From: Styela clava
Lineage: Eukaryota > Chordata > Ascidiacea > Stolidobranchia > Styelidae
Assembly (NCBI RefSeq): GCF_964204865.1
Contig: NC_135257.1
Span: 7,710,151-7,774,150 of the forward strand
Length of the DNA: 64,000 bases
Direction: 5' to 3'
Positions 35,106 through 46,900 of the stretch are shown piece after piece. Under the pieces are notes generated by a model. The model had not been told where the DNA came from, did not search any database, and saw nothing but the letters and a program-made list of their open reading frames with translations. Within the stretch, counting starts at the first letter, position 1. Every line of letters begins with the position of its first letter. The position numbers and the translations under genes are program-made.

Positions 35106-36440
35106 AATAAAACCGATAAGTAATAACAACAGAGCAATGCTCAAATATATGAACACCAAGGCCAAAACAAAGTAGTGAGGGTATGCAATTATTTAGAGTA
35201 ACTACCGGTACAGCAGTTTTCACAACTTCGCCTAACCAGCAGAAACCGTCACAAGATGCGCAATTTTCAGTGTCGATGACGTCATCACTCATCACACATA
35301 TAAAACGAATTCCATAAGGGCCACAGATATTTTGGAAATAAAAAATAGTAATAGTGTTCTAGCGACAAATAAAATCTTCAACTACTGAAAATTCAAAGCA
35401 ATTGGTCCCGTAGTTAGAGAAAAAAAAAATTCACAACAACAAGAAGAAAAGAATAATGACTAACAAGAACAACAACATAATAACAAAACGATCCACAGCT
35501 ACATTTCGCGTCCAACAAATAATTCTGAAACGAGACGATAAAATTAAGGATAATTAAACGATAGAACCCAAATTGAAATACGGTATATATATATCAATAT
35601 TGTCATGAACTAATGGTCGCAAATTCGAATTTTTGTGACGACGACGAAAAAAATGTTGAATTCGGGCTGCACATTACTCTCATTATGCAAATTAAAAAGA
35701 TATTACACACACTGAAAATATGACTCAGAAAATATCATTATCTTTGTCGCGGCAGTTGCCTCAAAAGTCGGTGTTTTTACATGTTTTAAATGCAATCTTT
35801 GTTTACCAGTTGTTTTAAATAAAAAATATTTATAAGTAAATGGATATCGGCTTCATATTTTGTAATTTAAAAATCTCGTCATTCTCTATTTTGTAATTTT
35901 GATTTTGATAATTGAAAATAAAAGACATTCCCCCCAAAATAAGCCCTAGTGTTATTTTCGAAATAATATTGAAATTGAAATAAGACGCTGTCGCGGTATT
36001 GAATAGCCCGCCTTGACTCATGTTTACCATTATTCAGCTACAGGCCATGATGCTGTTGCGCCGTTATGACATAACTATATGAACAATTGATGATCTGTCC
36101 ATTTTTGCAACGTCTGTACTGCTATTCAGTGAGTCAACATATTTTGTAGACTGGAATTGAAGACGCAGAAATTCGAAGTAACAATAGAGCAGGATGGTAG
36201 TGACGTTAGTAATGTTAAAAGGCGATTGATAAATATAAGTATCCAAGTGTGGAATTTTGTAAAAATACAATACAAAAGACGCAGCGACGCGTTTTTCCTT
36301 GGAACAGGCATTCATTGATATCTATTACTCATGGTGTTCTTTTCCATTAAAAAAATAAAATTTTTGACTCATTTATTGAAAAAGGTTCGCCACCCTTGTG
36401 ACAGAGGCATTTCAAGAACTACGCTATCTTGCAAAGAAAT

Positions 36441-37593
36441 ATGGAATATCGTATCGCTGGGGCTACAGGCTCTATTCTAATGAAAAACTTGAGCATTTTG
36501 AATCTTATTGGAGGAAGTAAGTTTTTTTTGTCGAATGGAGGTTGTAGGCTACTGTTATTTTTCCGCTATAGTAGTGCTAAAGTACAGTCGATCGCGATAT
36601 TTATTAGTTTTAATTCATAGATGTTGATAATTCACGCGTGTAATGGCCGTATTGTAAGCCGTTTAGAATAATAATTTCAGATTTATTTTTATTTTTCACT
36701 TTCGCAATTCCCACATCCTTAACTTTGGCAGTGGGAAATGTTAAAATATATTAAACTATAAATTTGAATATGCAACATAAGATAATTGAATAATGTTAAT
36801 ATTCGCAGCTTATATCAACCCATCTTCGCTTCTTTTTCTTCCCGGCCTTGGTGGTCTTCTGACTAAAGAATTTCTTTTGGAAAAAGCGCCATTGTTTTCG
36901 GAAAACCACGTCTTTTTGGTGAAATGGCAAAGGATGCAGTTCAGTGATCACTTTCGGAATATTTCGAACGAGTTCAAGTATGACTGTGATAAGCTGGATA
37001 GATTCCGATATTATCTGCGCCTTAATAAAGCTATTGAAATGACTTACAAGTTATCATCAGTAGGAAACACATCTCTCGGGTTAGATGCACATGTAACAGA
37101 CGTCGACAAGGATAAGAATTTGGCGACTCATCGAGCCTTGATAGTTTGTGTTAGCAAGGCAACTGGCACTCCCGCTAGTCTACCGCAAGAGTTTCCAGCT
37201 GAAAAAAGGAGTAGCGTTGTTCAAATTGATGATTTGATAACAAAAAACCTAACGGAAAATGCACCAGAGGGCAGCGTGACTAGGTATGTCGGAATGGAAG
37301 ACGTAGCTATTTTGGATTATGTACCACACCATAAGTACTTAAACTTCTGTCTGGACTGCCTTGCCGGTGACGCAACAAGGAATGGTGTCACAAATTTGCC
37401 TGGTAATTTGCCTATATGGAATTACCAGGTACGTTCGTGCTCGCTTTTGTATTTAAAGCAATCAAAGCTTGGTGATCGCATTCAAACGTTTTATTGGAGA
37501 GATCCTGCAGATATCTGGAGTTTCTACTTCAAGACAATGCGAAACCAAGAATCCATTTGCGAAGCACGAGTGGAAATGACTGCTGCAAAATGA
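36441..37593 (+). CDS. Acyl-ACP thioesterase-like (double hotdog) protein, copy B
   Basis: Exons 36441-36516 and 36809-37593 join to 286 aa, the same length and same intron position as copy A, with no frame breaks. The first exon reads MEYRIAGATGSILMKNLSIL. The key pattern DYVPHHKYLNFCLDCL and YLKQSKLGDRI is kept. The two proteins differ most in the middle (the linker between the two hotdog halves, around PAEKRSSVVQIDDLITKNL) and hardly at all near the ends. This suggests a recent tandem duplication with the core conserved by selection or gene conversion. Its intron is 292 bp against 612 bp in copy A. Substrate is unknown. Confidence 0.78.
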
Positions 37594-40522
37594 ACACTTA
37601 ACATTATACAATAACCGACTCTTAATTCGAATATATATTCGTAATTCTCATATTTTCAATCGATATGTAGTAATTTTTTAGTTCGATAAATACATTCACG
37701 TGCTAACAGTCAATGGTACGAATGTACGGAGTGCAATTTACACGGGGCATCACACTTGAAGAATATGTTGTCCAATTTCAAAATTTATTTAATAAATAAT
37801 TATTAAGGCAGTGGCGTAATAAAATTGAATGTGATGCCAAATGGAGTCTGAACGTTGTTTCGCTTTTGTAGCTAGAAGGAGTGACGCGTGGATTCATATA
37901 CACAGCAGTTGAAATACGAAAAAATACGTCATTTATACTAAGTTCAATATGTAAAATATCCAATCCGATATTGATCGCCGCTCGATAGGCGTTACTGCAA
38001 ATATGCAGTTAAATTTGTTGTTCTTTCGACATCAGAGCTGCATCGCTTTTCATGCACAGTAAAAGTTCTTTCATTATCAGAGCGGACTGCTCGTCGACTG
38101 TATGACCTATCGCGACTTTCGTATCTCCACAAAAGTCATAAGTTTTTAACCGGAATGTTTATCCGAGATATCAAAGAGACGTTTTGAGTAAGAAAAATCA
38201 TGAAAAGTAGCTCACGAGCCTACTACAAAATTACTTAGAGGAATGGCAGCCTTCGCCAAAACGAGTGGGTTGCAATAATGAAGAATATGCTTACATCGAC
38301 GGCGGATGAGACACGCTAGCCTGGTCTATGTTAATTGTATGAGTCCTCTGATGCAAAGACGCCTCAACTAATCTGTTATGACGCCATGATGTGGATTTCG
38401 AGTTCATGTATTGACATTTTTTTCATAAAATGAAGGCATTATTACGGTTAATATTGTTCGGTTAGTTTATGCTTAGCATACTTTGTTTTTAGGGTTAAAG
38501 TGATAGAGTTTTTCAAGGTTGTATAAACTCATTTATTCGATCGCATTTCAATTTTCGCAAGGTGGTTTCGTCGCAGGGTCGTTTACGTAATGGCGTTACG
38601 TTATCGGTTGCGTCTTACTGCACCAACCACTGAGCTACAGCTTGAGAAGGTGTGCATGAGCCTCTATCGTTATTTGTCGCGTTTTAAAGAATTTATTGTA
38701 AATAAGAAGCACTTGGCAAGTTTTACATCCATTTTTTTTAAACGTATTTAATAGAAAAAAATCAAATAGTACAGCCATTTTGAACAAAACAGGCAAAAAA
38801 ACTCGATTTAAAACAATTGTTTTAATACAATTCTTTTTGAACAAATCCCTAATATATATAGGGCGTCCATAAAGTCTTAAATTTTCTGAAATTGGAAAGG
38901 GAATTTATCGATACCATACATTGTTTGATGGGGGTTGAATATGAAATGGGGAGCCGTGTATGAAATACTCTGACGTGGTGCGTCTGATTTTTCAAAACAA
39001 TATCAAGAGACACTATTACATGAAACATTCTAGTAGTTACGATAGCATTATGGCTTGTGGGTCGATTGCGGGTTTTAAATATTCATTGAAGGTGTCTCTG
39101 GATAAGAAATATTCAGTGAACCGAATATATATATTGGTATTTTTGTTCAACAAAGGCTCGCTTGATGGACCAAACCAAGAGGAAGAACAAATTACAGCTT
39201 ACACCAGGGGTCCGCAACATTTTGAAAGACTGTAGAAAATTAGTAAAAATTAAAAACTATTAGGAAATTAATAAAGGCAAATACATGTTGCAATTTTAGC
39301 GCACTGCATACAATGAGCAATTTTTACCTCGTTCAAAATAAAATAGGAAATGAATTTTGTTTTTAAATATTTGAAAAAAGTTATTTAGACTGTAAAATCA
39401 CGAGAATAGTAAGCAAAATTGTCTCTTTGAAATCATGGGATTTTATTGAAACTAATTCCGCTATCGAGAATGAAAAATGCATGGACACTTGGCACAATTT
39501 TCTATATATATCTTAACTTTTCTGTATCCGGCTAAATATAGGTTAAGAAATTTGTTGAGAATGCGCTTAAATTTAGTTTTGGCACGAGGCTTGTTGTTAA
39601 ACATTTTTGCTTTTGTAACACTGCAAATATTGTTCATAATATGTAACATTTTACGCCACACTTGGAACACAAAATTTCTGCTTCCTGGTTTAAAAACCTT
39701 GCCCAGCCATGATACAAACTTTATCATGTTATTGCCCCACCATCAGTTGTGACCTGTTTTCTCAGATTTTTGTGGCATGTGTCTTGTGACCCACAGCGTA
39801 ATAATCTGTGGCCCGCGTCGCATTTGCTGACAGGTAATCAAAAAATCGCATTTGGTGTTGTTTCGTCACAAAAATAATAAGAAAATCTTTTCGACATCTT
39901 GTTACATCACTAATGTCACTAAATTGACTAGTGTCACGGTCAGCTGAAGCAACTAGCGAAGTTGAATATTGTGCTTGGGTATTTAAAATTGTTCACTGAC
40001 TTTGTATCTTTTTGATTGGGAATATATTTCAACAGTTATAATAAATAAATAAATATCAATGGGATGGCCTGGGAATATAATTCCTTCCGCCTTCCGGTGA
40101 TTTTTTGCAACCAGCCTAAAGTATTACAGAAATGCTTCTAATATGTCAGAAGAATTAGTAATTTCTCTCCTGTACCATACATTTGGTAAAATGTGATAAT
40201 CAGTTAATCTGCAGTTATGGCAAATATAATCAAAAACGGCATTTTGCTATCACGTGAGCAATGAGCATTTTCAAAGTTTGAGGGGTTTCTCTTTGAGAAC
40301 CCCACCGATGTCCGAACGTACTTATATTTGCGGGAGCACTTTCTCCGTGGTGAATAGTTTGAAATCTTATATTAAACACAGATATTTTGCATGTTTTAGC
40401 TTAATAAATGACAAATCATGATCAATTGTTTGCACAATAAAGTGTTTGTTGCTCTGTTTATCTATTTCTGACACTATGGACCTTTCCCCGACCTTTTATA
40501 GCATGTATTGGTACGGATGAAT
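37594..40522. other. Non-coding interval with element relics
   Basis: No gene was recognised. It contains GGGCGTCCATAAAGTC at about 38870 (matching the MITE end at 48183) and a hAT-like end CAGGGGTCCGCAAC at 39205. Nearby 39461-39752 has overlapping open frames on both strands with no recognisable product. Confidence 0.5.
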
Positions 40523-41087
40523 GGTTGTTAAATGAATGTGATGTTACCATATATTGCTAATTTGTAGATTGTCTCTGACTTGCAAGTCACCCGTTCACCC
40601 TTCAGCTTCAACGCCCACGTGAATGAAGGAAACTTTAGAAAACTCTGTTTGATTTTATTCTCAGATTTCCACGATACACAGAATATAAATCTTATAACAT
40701 TTATCCCTACTAGCTTCGAATGGTTTACATCGTCTTCCTTCCCTATCGAAAGATATCGGAGTCGTATTTATACGTTGATCATAAATCCAATTAAATGCTG
40801 TAAACGTGAGCTCGTGATTCACGTTATAAACAGAAACTCCTATTATCTCAATAAAGGTAATTATGTACATCGTACGGATGGGAACTTAGAGATAATTATT
40901 TCAATCAGTGCCAAAGGTCTTGAGAATATAGATTTTAATTTGATAATGACTGGATGGAACCTGTTATGTTCTTAAACCTGGTGTAATTTGATTCCTACGG
41001 AAGTCTTTGTTCGAATTTTGGGAAAAATTAACTTTGTTTTGATGATTTCAACATGAAATGGGGTACATTTGGGGGTTAGTTGCTATA
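40523..41087 (+). repeat. 565-bp direct repeat, first copy
   Basis: Matches 42422-42986 over the full 565 bp at a constant offset of 1899. I saw no mismatch by eye, and the enclosed 131-residue frames are identical. The outer borders are sharp: GGTTGTTAAATG at the left, TTAGTTGCTATA at the right. Confidence 0.9.
40568..40975 (+). CDS. Unrecognised open exon, copy 1
   Basis: An open stretch of 135 codons begins right after TTTGTAG, an acceptor-like site, and ends in TAA. The residues look protein-like (for example FSFNAHVNEGNFRKLCLILF and ELVIHVINRNSYYLNKGNYV), with beta-strand-like hydrophobic alternation. There is no ATG near the start, so if real it is a terminal exon or part of an element. 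I do not recognise the family. An identical copy is at 42467-42874. Confidence 0.3.
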   Translation: MVSDLQVTRSPFSFNAHVNEGNFRKLCLILFSDFHDTQNINLITFIPTSFEWFTSSSFPIERYRSRIYTLIINPIKCCKRELVIHVINRNSYYLNKGNYVHRTDGNLEIIISISAKGLENIDFNLIMTGWNLLCS

Positions 41088-42421
41088 TTATCTCCCCATC
41101 TTACTAACTGGAAGTTTAAAGATTTGGCACCCTCTAATAAATTGAAAATATATAGAAAAATACAATACACAATGCCAAAATTAATGATATAGGTCAAAAA
41201 AATATTTACATGTATATGATCTACACTGAGACGAGACATTGAAGTAAAGAAGAATTTATAAAAAAGGGTAAAGGTTGTAAAGTAGAATTACAGAAGGATG
41301 GCGTATTTTTATTTTAAAAATTTTGGTTTGGACGGTTAAAACATATTTTCAATTTAATGTATTTCGCTAAGTTAAAATACTTATACTCGCTTTATCGCAT
41401 TGTTACGACTTTGTAGACCTAGTTGGTCAATATATGCTTGTCCCATGTCGGGATTAAAAAAACGCATTTTTAAGTTTATGCCATCTCAGGGCTTTTTTGA
41501 AAAAATAACGCTTTGGGATACAATTTTTGTTTAACGAGCTTATTATTTCACCGTTCTATATGACGGCTTTGTAAATAATCAAAAGTATGACTCGCTCGAA
41601 TCTACTTTTAGAAAGCATTTTAATTCTAACGAAATCTATTTAATCGAAAAGGAATGCTAACCACTAATATTCAATAATATAAATCTCTTGAAAGGTATTT
41701 GAAATTAGAATATTCAAAGTTTTACCATTAATTAATTTATAAAAATTGAAAGCCGAATGAAACGCCATGTATATATAAGAAGAAAAAGAAGTACTTTACC
41801 TTAGTAATAGTGGAAGAATGAAAAATGTCTGTCTCAATGATATGAAAAACCTGCAAATCATGAAACAAATTGTTGAATGACATGCTCCTGATCTGTATAT
41901 CCATTAGGTGCGCGCGACAATTCCTCTCTCTATTATTCGGAATAGAGCGCGTAATTTACCGTAAAACAGTCCATATAGTTCATTGTTTTCAACAGTTCGT
42001 CTTTGATTAGGTTTTTCACCTCAAACATATATCAGGTTCTAAAACAATTCATTTCGATTATTCAACAATACAGTCCTTATTCATAATTTTAACGTTTCCA
42101 GAGTCCGTTACCATAGTTCAACAGTTTTCAATTGAGATTATTGTCTTTTCATAATGTTCTTCATTATTTCGGCTTGTCAGCAATTTGATACTTCACTCGT
42201 TGTTCCAGGCAATTTGAATCTCCCCGACGTTCGTAAATTGGTCGAATTTGATTTTCGCACGTATTGTAGAGACTGTTTCTCGGCAATTGTTAAAAGCTTT
42301 CGCTTGGTCAGCTTTTTGGTTGATTCCGTCCAATTGTTGCTTGTCCTGGTTGTTGTCCGTTGATCTGGTCCGTTTCAGATGGTTAATTCAAGTCGGTTTT
42401 GTCACCATTTATAGCATAAAG
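41088..42421. other. Spacer between the 565-bp direct repeats
   Basis: 1334 bp with no recognised gene. An open frame at 42154-42363 and minus-strand frames near 42110-42350 look mildly protein-like but match nothing I know. The segment could be the inside of a small long-terminal-repeat element, but no primer binding site was recognised. Confidence 0.4.
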
Positions 42422-42986
42422 GGTTGTTAAATGAATGTGATGTTACCATATATTGCTAATTTGTAGATTGTCTCTGACTTGCAAGTCACCCGTTCACCCT
42501 TCAGCTTCAACGCCCACGTGAATGAAGGAAACTTTAGAAAACTCTGTTTGATTTTATTCTCAGATTTCCACGATACACAGAATATAAATCTTATAACATT
42601 TATCCCTACTAGCTTCGAATGGTTTACATCGTCTTCCTTCCCTATCGAAAGATATCGGAGTCGTATTTATACGTTGATCATAAATCCAATTAAATGCTGT
42701 AAACGTGAGCTCGTGATTCACGTTATAAACAGAAACTCCTATTATCTCAATAAAGGTAATTATGTACATCGTACGGATGGGAACTTAGAGATAATTATTT
42801 CAATCAGTGCCAAAGGTCTTGAGAATATAGATTTTAATTTGATAATGACTGGATGGAACCTGTTATGTTCTTAAACCTGGTGTAATTTGATTCCTACGGA
42901 AGTCTTTGTTCGAATTTTGGGAAAAATTAACTTTGTTTTGATGATTTCAACATGAAATGGGGTACATTTGGGGGTTAGTTGCTATA
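42422..42986 (+). repeat. 565-bp direct repeat, second copy
   Basis: See the copy at 40523-41087. After GCTATA the two copies diverge at once (CTTTAACCCCC here, TTATCTCC there). Confidence 0.9.
42467..42874 (+). CDS. Unrecognised open exon, copy 2
   Basis: Same 135 codons and same acceptor-like TTTGTAG as the frame at 40568-40975, with no substitution seen. The identity shows that the duplication is recent or is an assembly artefact. It does not show that the frame is coding. Confidence 0.3.
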   Translation: MVSDLQVTRSPFSFNAHVNEGNFRKLCLILFSDFHDTQNINLITFIPTSFEWFTSSSFPIERYRSRIYTLIINPIKCCKRELVIHVINRNSYYLNKGNYVHRTDGNLEIIISISAKGLENIDFNLIMTGWNLLCS

Positions 42987-42989
42987 CTT

Positions 42990-43537
42990 TAACCCCCGGA
43001 AAATTCTCCTTATACTTTACCATTGCAAAATTTTCGAGGCTATTTTAGGAGTGTATTTGCGAGTTGGCGCTTGTAAAATGGAGTATGTGTTTCGGACCAT
43101 CATTATGATTCATCGCATACAACGATTTGTTTTTTAAAAGTACCGGTAAAGAATTTCAGGCTAGTCTATCACAGCTATTTCTAAACTAATTTTTATTACT
43201 GCAATTTAATTAAAACTCCTAGGAAGACAGAGTGATCATTGAATTATCTGATTTATATTCAAGTTTCCGAAACACAACTGAAAACTAACGAATAGAGTTC
43301 GAAAACGCGAAAACGAGGTCATGTTTACAACCACGCTTGAAAATCTGTCTGAGTGAGAAAAGTGTCTGAGCGAATGCGAAAAGGGGGCATTGTTACGTCA
43401 CTTTTTTCATCTTGCTGATTGGCCAATGTCACAAAGTAAACAAGGAAGTCGATGCTCGGGGAAAGGTCCATTGTGGCCCGTGAACAATGCAAAAATAATT
43501 TTGTGGCCCGCGGAGCCGACAACCTTGGACCACCCTG
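42990..43537. mobile_element. hAT-like element, relative of the one in CLCA intron 5
   Basis: Shares blocks with 8.9-9.7 kb: TATCACAGCTATTTCTAAAC, AATCTGTCTGAGTGAGAAAA and GCTGATTGGCCAATGTCAC. It ends GTGGCCCGCGGAGCCGACAA and CCACCCTG at 43537. The left end was not clear. No transposase frame was seen. Confidence 0.5.
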
Positions 43538-43609
43538 TTTGCATCTATGTTTTGCAGTTGTTGTTGTTTTTTGAATAAAAAAGGTGTAATGAATATAGGT
43601 TTTCCTATT

Positions 43610-43735
43610 TTGTATATGTGAAAATCTCGTAATTCTCTACTTTTTAGTTTTTTTTTTTTAAATATAAGACGTCCCCCGAAACTAAGCCCTAGTGTTATTT
43701 TTCGGAATAAAATTGATTTTCGGGAAAACACGCCT
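43610..43735. repeat. R3 repeat segment
   Basis: Contains ATATAAGACGTCCCCCGAAA and CTAAGCCCTAGTGTTATTTT. The same order (AAAATCTCGT, TAAGACATTCCCCCC, AAGCCCTAGTGTTATTTTCG) occurs at about 35865-35990. Probably the tail of a common non-autonomous element. Confidence 0.5.
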
Positions 43736-43739
43736 CAAT

Positions 43740-43938
43740 GGCCTCAACGCATTTCGTAGTCGTGCGAGGGCACTAACGAACCAAATACATCGTAGCCTAC
43801 CGAAACGAGCACCACTTGATGGCTTGGTGCCGAAAAGGATTAAAATTTGCAAACAGGAGTTCCGCGGCTTCTGGGTAAATTTGTCATTCAATTCATATGT
43901 ATTTAGGTTATCACGTTTGCTATAACTGCAGCCAATGC
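43740..43938 (+). repeat. Repeat shared with 34.25-34.46 kb
   Basis: GAGGGCACTAACGAACCAAA, CGAAACGAGCACCACTTGAT and GCTTGGTGCCGAAAAGGATT all recur in the same order near 34255-34345. Confidence 0.65.
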
Positions 43939-46900
43939 AGTAAAGCCATATACCGGTATTTCAGTTTTTAGACTCAATGAACAAAAGACATGGCTGTCGC
44001 CTGTCGCGCCGGTACCGTACGCTGCAGAATAATTTAATACGGTACCGCTACCGGTACTAGCCTACTGCTAACTTCCGAACTTACGCCAATACTGCTCCAC
44101 TGCAAACTCTGATAACAGAGCACTACCGGAATATCTGTAAGACCTGATGTCAGTATTTCTTTGTCTGTATGCTTGTATGGGTCTGGTCTAATTCTGTAAT
44201 TGGTTGGCTGTGTGGCGCGTCGATTGGCCGATATTTGCTTATGCACTTAAGTGCTTTGTAGCTTACTACAGTACTAAGGTCTGAAAGTTAGAAAATTGAA
44301 TGAAAATTGTTGTGGTACTGGTACCAGTGATGGAGTAAGGTCATAACTTTACTCAATTGCCTTCAGTTGAACGGTTTAATGTCTCGACTGGTAGCATAGG
44401 TTCAGATTCAGATATTTATTTCTGTCGTGCATGAAATATTGTACTAATAAAAAGTAAAAATTTCTCAAGTAATAATAAGCCCTTGCTGCCTTGATATACC
44501 AGTATACGGTATCGGTACATACTGACATATGGCTTATTATATTAAGAAACTGTTAACAATTCAGATATTACTCATAGCTCTAAATGTATTACACAATACC
44601 TGTCTTGTTAGGTTCACCACCAGAACGTGCAACTTAAAAACTGGTACCTAAACGCTGTTCCCAAATGGCTTTTCTAGTCTGACTGTACCCAACGGCCGGC
44701 AACCAACTTGCCTAATGTTAAACAAGTTCATGGACGCCTTCTTGTGCCATATTTGGAAAATGCGAAACAATGGAGTCTTATGGCTGTATGGGAAATTTTT
44801 GTCGTGTTGTTGTACCGAATCGAATAAGTCCGCTGTTATAAGGGCTAGAATGAAACCGAAGGGTGGATTTTGAACTTTAAAATATATGCTATCTAAATAT
44901 ATGATGCAATTAAGAATAAAAAACTATCTAATGCGTTAAATTCCACCACAAACACAGCGTAGAACCATTTTTTGTCATTTTTTTTTAAGATTTCATAGTG
45001 ATACGCCAATTTGAGGCTGTAAAAATGTCTCCGCAACAATCCTACAATGTCATTTGTTCTTCTAGCGCAGCTTGGAGCTGAGCAGTAGGGCATTACGGAG
45101 CTTGACAGATGAAAAATGTTATCCAGAAAATAGAAACAGTCATTGAAAGGAAGTTGGGACGGCCGGTAATTTCGACAAATAAATACAACAACCGGTATAC
45201 TTGTCTTCAAAGACAATTTAATGTACTATAAATGTAATTTGGCAAAAATGAACGGATATAGGCATGTGTGGCTAAGATTCTACTTCAAAACGGGACCTTC
45301 AAAATTTTTCTACCTAAAATATTAGTGAAAATAATAGGTATGTTTCATTAATTGTGTGCGAACTTCTCATAAGGCGCCGTGTTAAATTGCCGAGAACAAT
45401 AGGCACAAGATGGCGTTCATTGTCTGAGTGTTGCCTCGTTTATATTATATATACGCTTTGACTGTACCCAGCCACCTGTCGCTCTGTCAAGTTGATATTC
45501 ACTTTGGTCGTTGCTATGCTGTTCGTTGACCATAGTTACCCCTCCCATACTTGACGGTGCCCGGAGTCTCTTTTCTGTAACAAATTTGGTTTTTGGACTT
45601 TAATATTTGATATATTAATTTATATATTGTTCGTCTTATTTGTATTAAACCTGTATCAAAGTTAGACTCTCATCACAGGTGTCGCTGCTCGATCAACTTT
45701 GGTTTTTCGTTGCGCCATTTGAAAATTACGGTTTTTTAAACTATACGAACTGACATCCAAGACACAGACATTCTGAAGTTCAATTTTGTCGATTTTTCTT
45801 TTAGATGTTAGGTATGCCATTAAATATTTACTGGCATTGTTTTCTTGACAATAATTCTATATCTTTTGTTAAAGTGTTTATTCATGTCTTGTTGGAGACA
45901 AGGTGTGCCCATAGAATATTTTGCGAAAGTATTGTTTTTTCTTGTTTTATTCTTTGGGATAAATAATGGATTAATCAATTTTAAATTTTCAATCTTTTGC
46001 TATAAGGCCGCTAGGGGACCTAATACTAAACTGCCTTAGATGACACTCCATATATACCATGATTTTCATTACAATTTTTCAACATTTGACTGGAATTCTG
46101 TTTGCCTTGTCGTTTTACTTTCATGTCCATATATTTTAGTATTGATCTCTTGTCTATAGATGAGTACTTGAGACTTTGTAACCACTATTCCTTGAAAAAA
46201 GTAGATTACACTCAAGATTACAGTATTTTAACGTAAAGTAATTTGAATTATTCTATTGGTTCCCAATCTTACAGGATTATGTTTTTTTCTTTCTCATTGA
46301 GAGAATTGCTAGATAGTAGTATATGTTTGAAAATATGAGGTTTGAAAAAATGAAATTAATTATGTGAAGTATGTAGAAATGAAAAAAATGTCTGAAATTA
46401 ATTGAATATTTAAATACACTCAAATTTCACTGTGTATGGTTATTTTTAAGAACAATTTAGAACATTTCAATTTGAAAATTTGGCTCATGTTGTTTATAAA
46501 CATTCAACAATCAGATAATTTCTACTTACTGTTAATGACGGAGAAAAAAACACTGTTTAACTTCTTGAATTATTAAATTTATTCATTTTAATATAGAATA
46601 ATCTGTGAATGTTCTTTGTTCAAAGTAATATAAATTGGGTAAAACGGTAGTTTATGTCCAAAAATATCTTATTATCACACATTTGGAAGAAAAAATGGCA
46701 CCCCTTTTGAAGCCTTTTAGCATAGCCTATCGATGAATTGCCAAAATAAATGAAAATAATTTGGATATTCATCTCAATTTAGATATCATTGGGTCTCACC
46801 TATTTTTTTTTTTCATTCGTATTAACTAGACTCGTAGAATAGCAATTTTCACAAGTACTTGTATTGATGAACAATTTAATTATAGTGACTCTACTTGTCT

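Larger units (their letters stand above)
33909..36440. other. Repeat-rich interval between the two thioesterase-like genes
   Basis: Contains a hAT-like left end (34019), a repeat shared with 43.7 kb (about 34240-34462), an inverted R1 copy (34814-35105), R2-like sequence (about 35125-35545), an R3 segment (about 35850-35990) and a GAAAAAGGTTCGCCACCC end near 36377. No host gene was seen. Confidence 0.6.

Noticed and set aside
35116..35295. Minus-strand 112-codon frame at 34957-35295 with [19 protein letters not shown]
   Set aside because: It is a read-through of the R1 repeat and its flank. Other R1 copies do not keep the frame.
38622..38645. tRNA A-box-like sequence on the minus strand (TAGCTCAGTGGTTGGTGC)
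   Set aside because: The A box is good, but no B box (GGTTCGAATCC type) or cloverleaf follows. At best it is a tRNA-derived SINE remnant.
39461..39752. Overlapping 88- and 91-codon frames on opposite strands
   Set aside because: They lie next to a hAT-like end, have no recognisable motif, and an open frame on both strands is likely chance.
40523..42986. Firm call of an LTR retrotransposon
   Set aside because: The direct repeats lack TG...CA ends, no primer binding site or polypurine tract was recognised, and flanking bases show no target duplication.
45420..45700. Possible solo LTR or promoter (TATATATA box, ATTAAA, GC-richer stretch)
   Set aside because: No second copy, no TG...CA borders and no target duplication could be seen.
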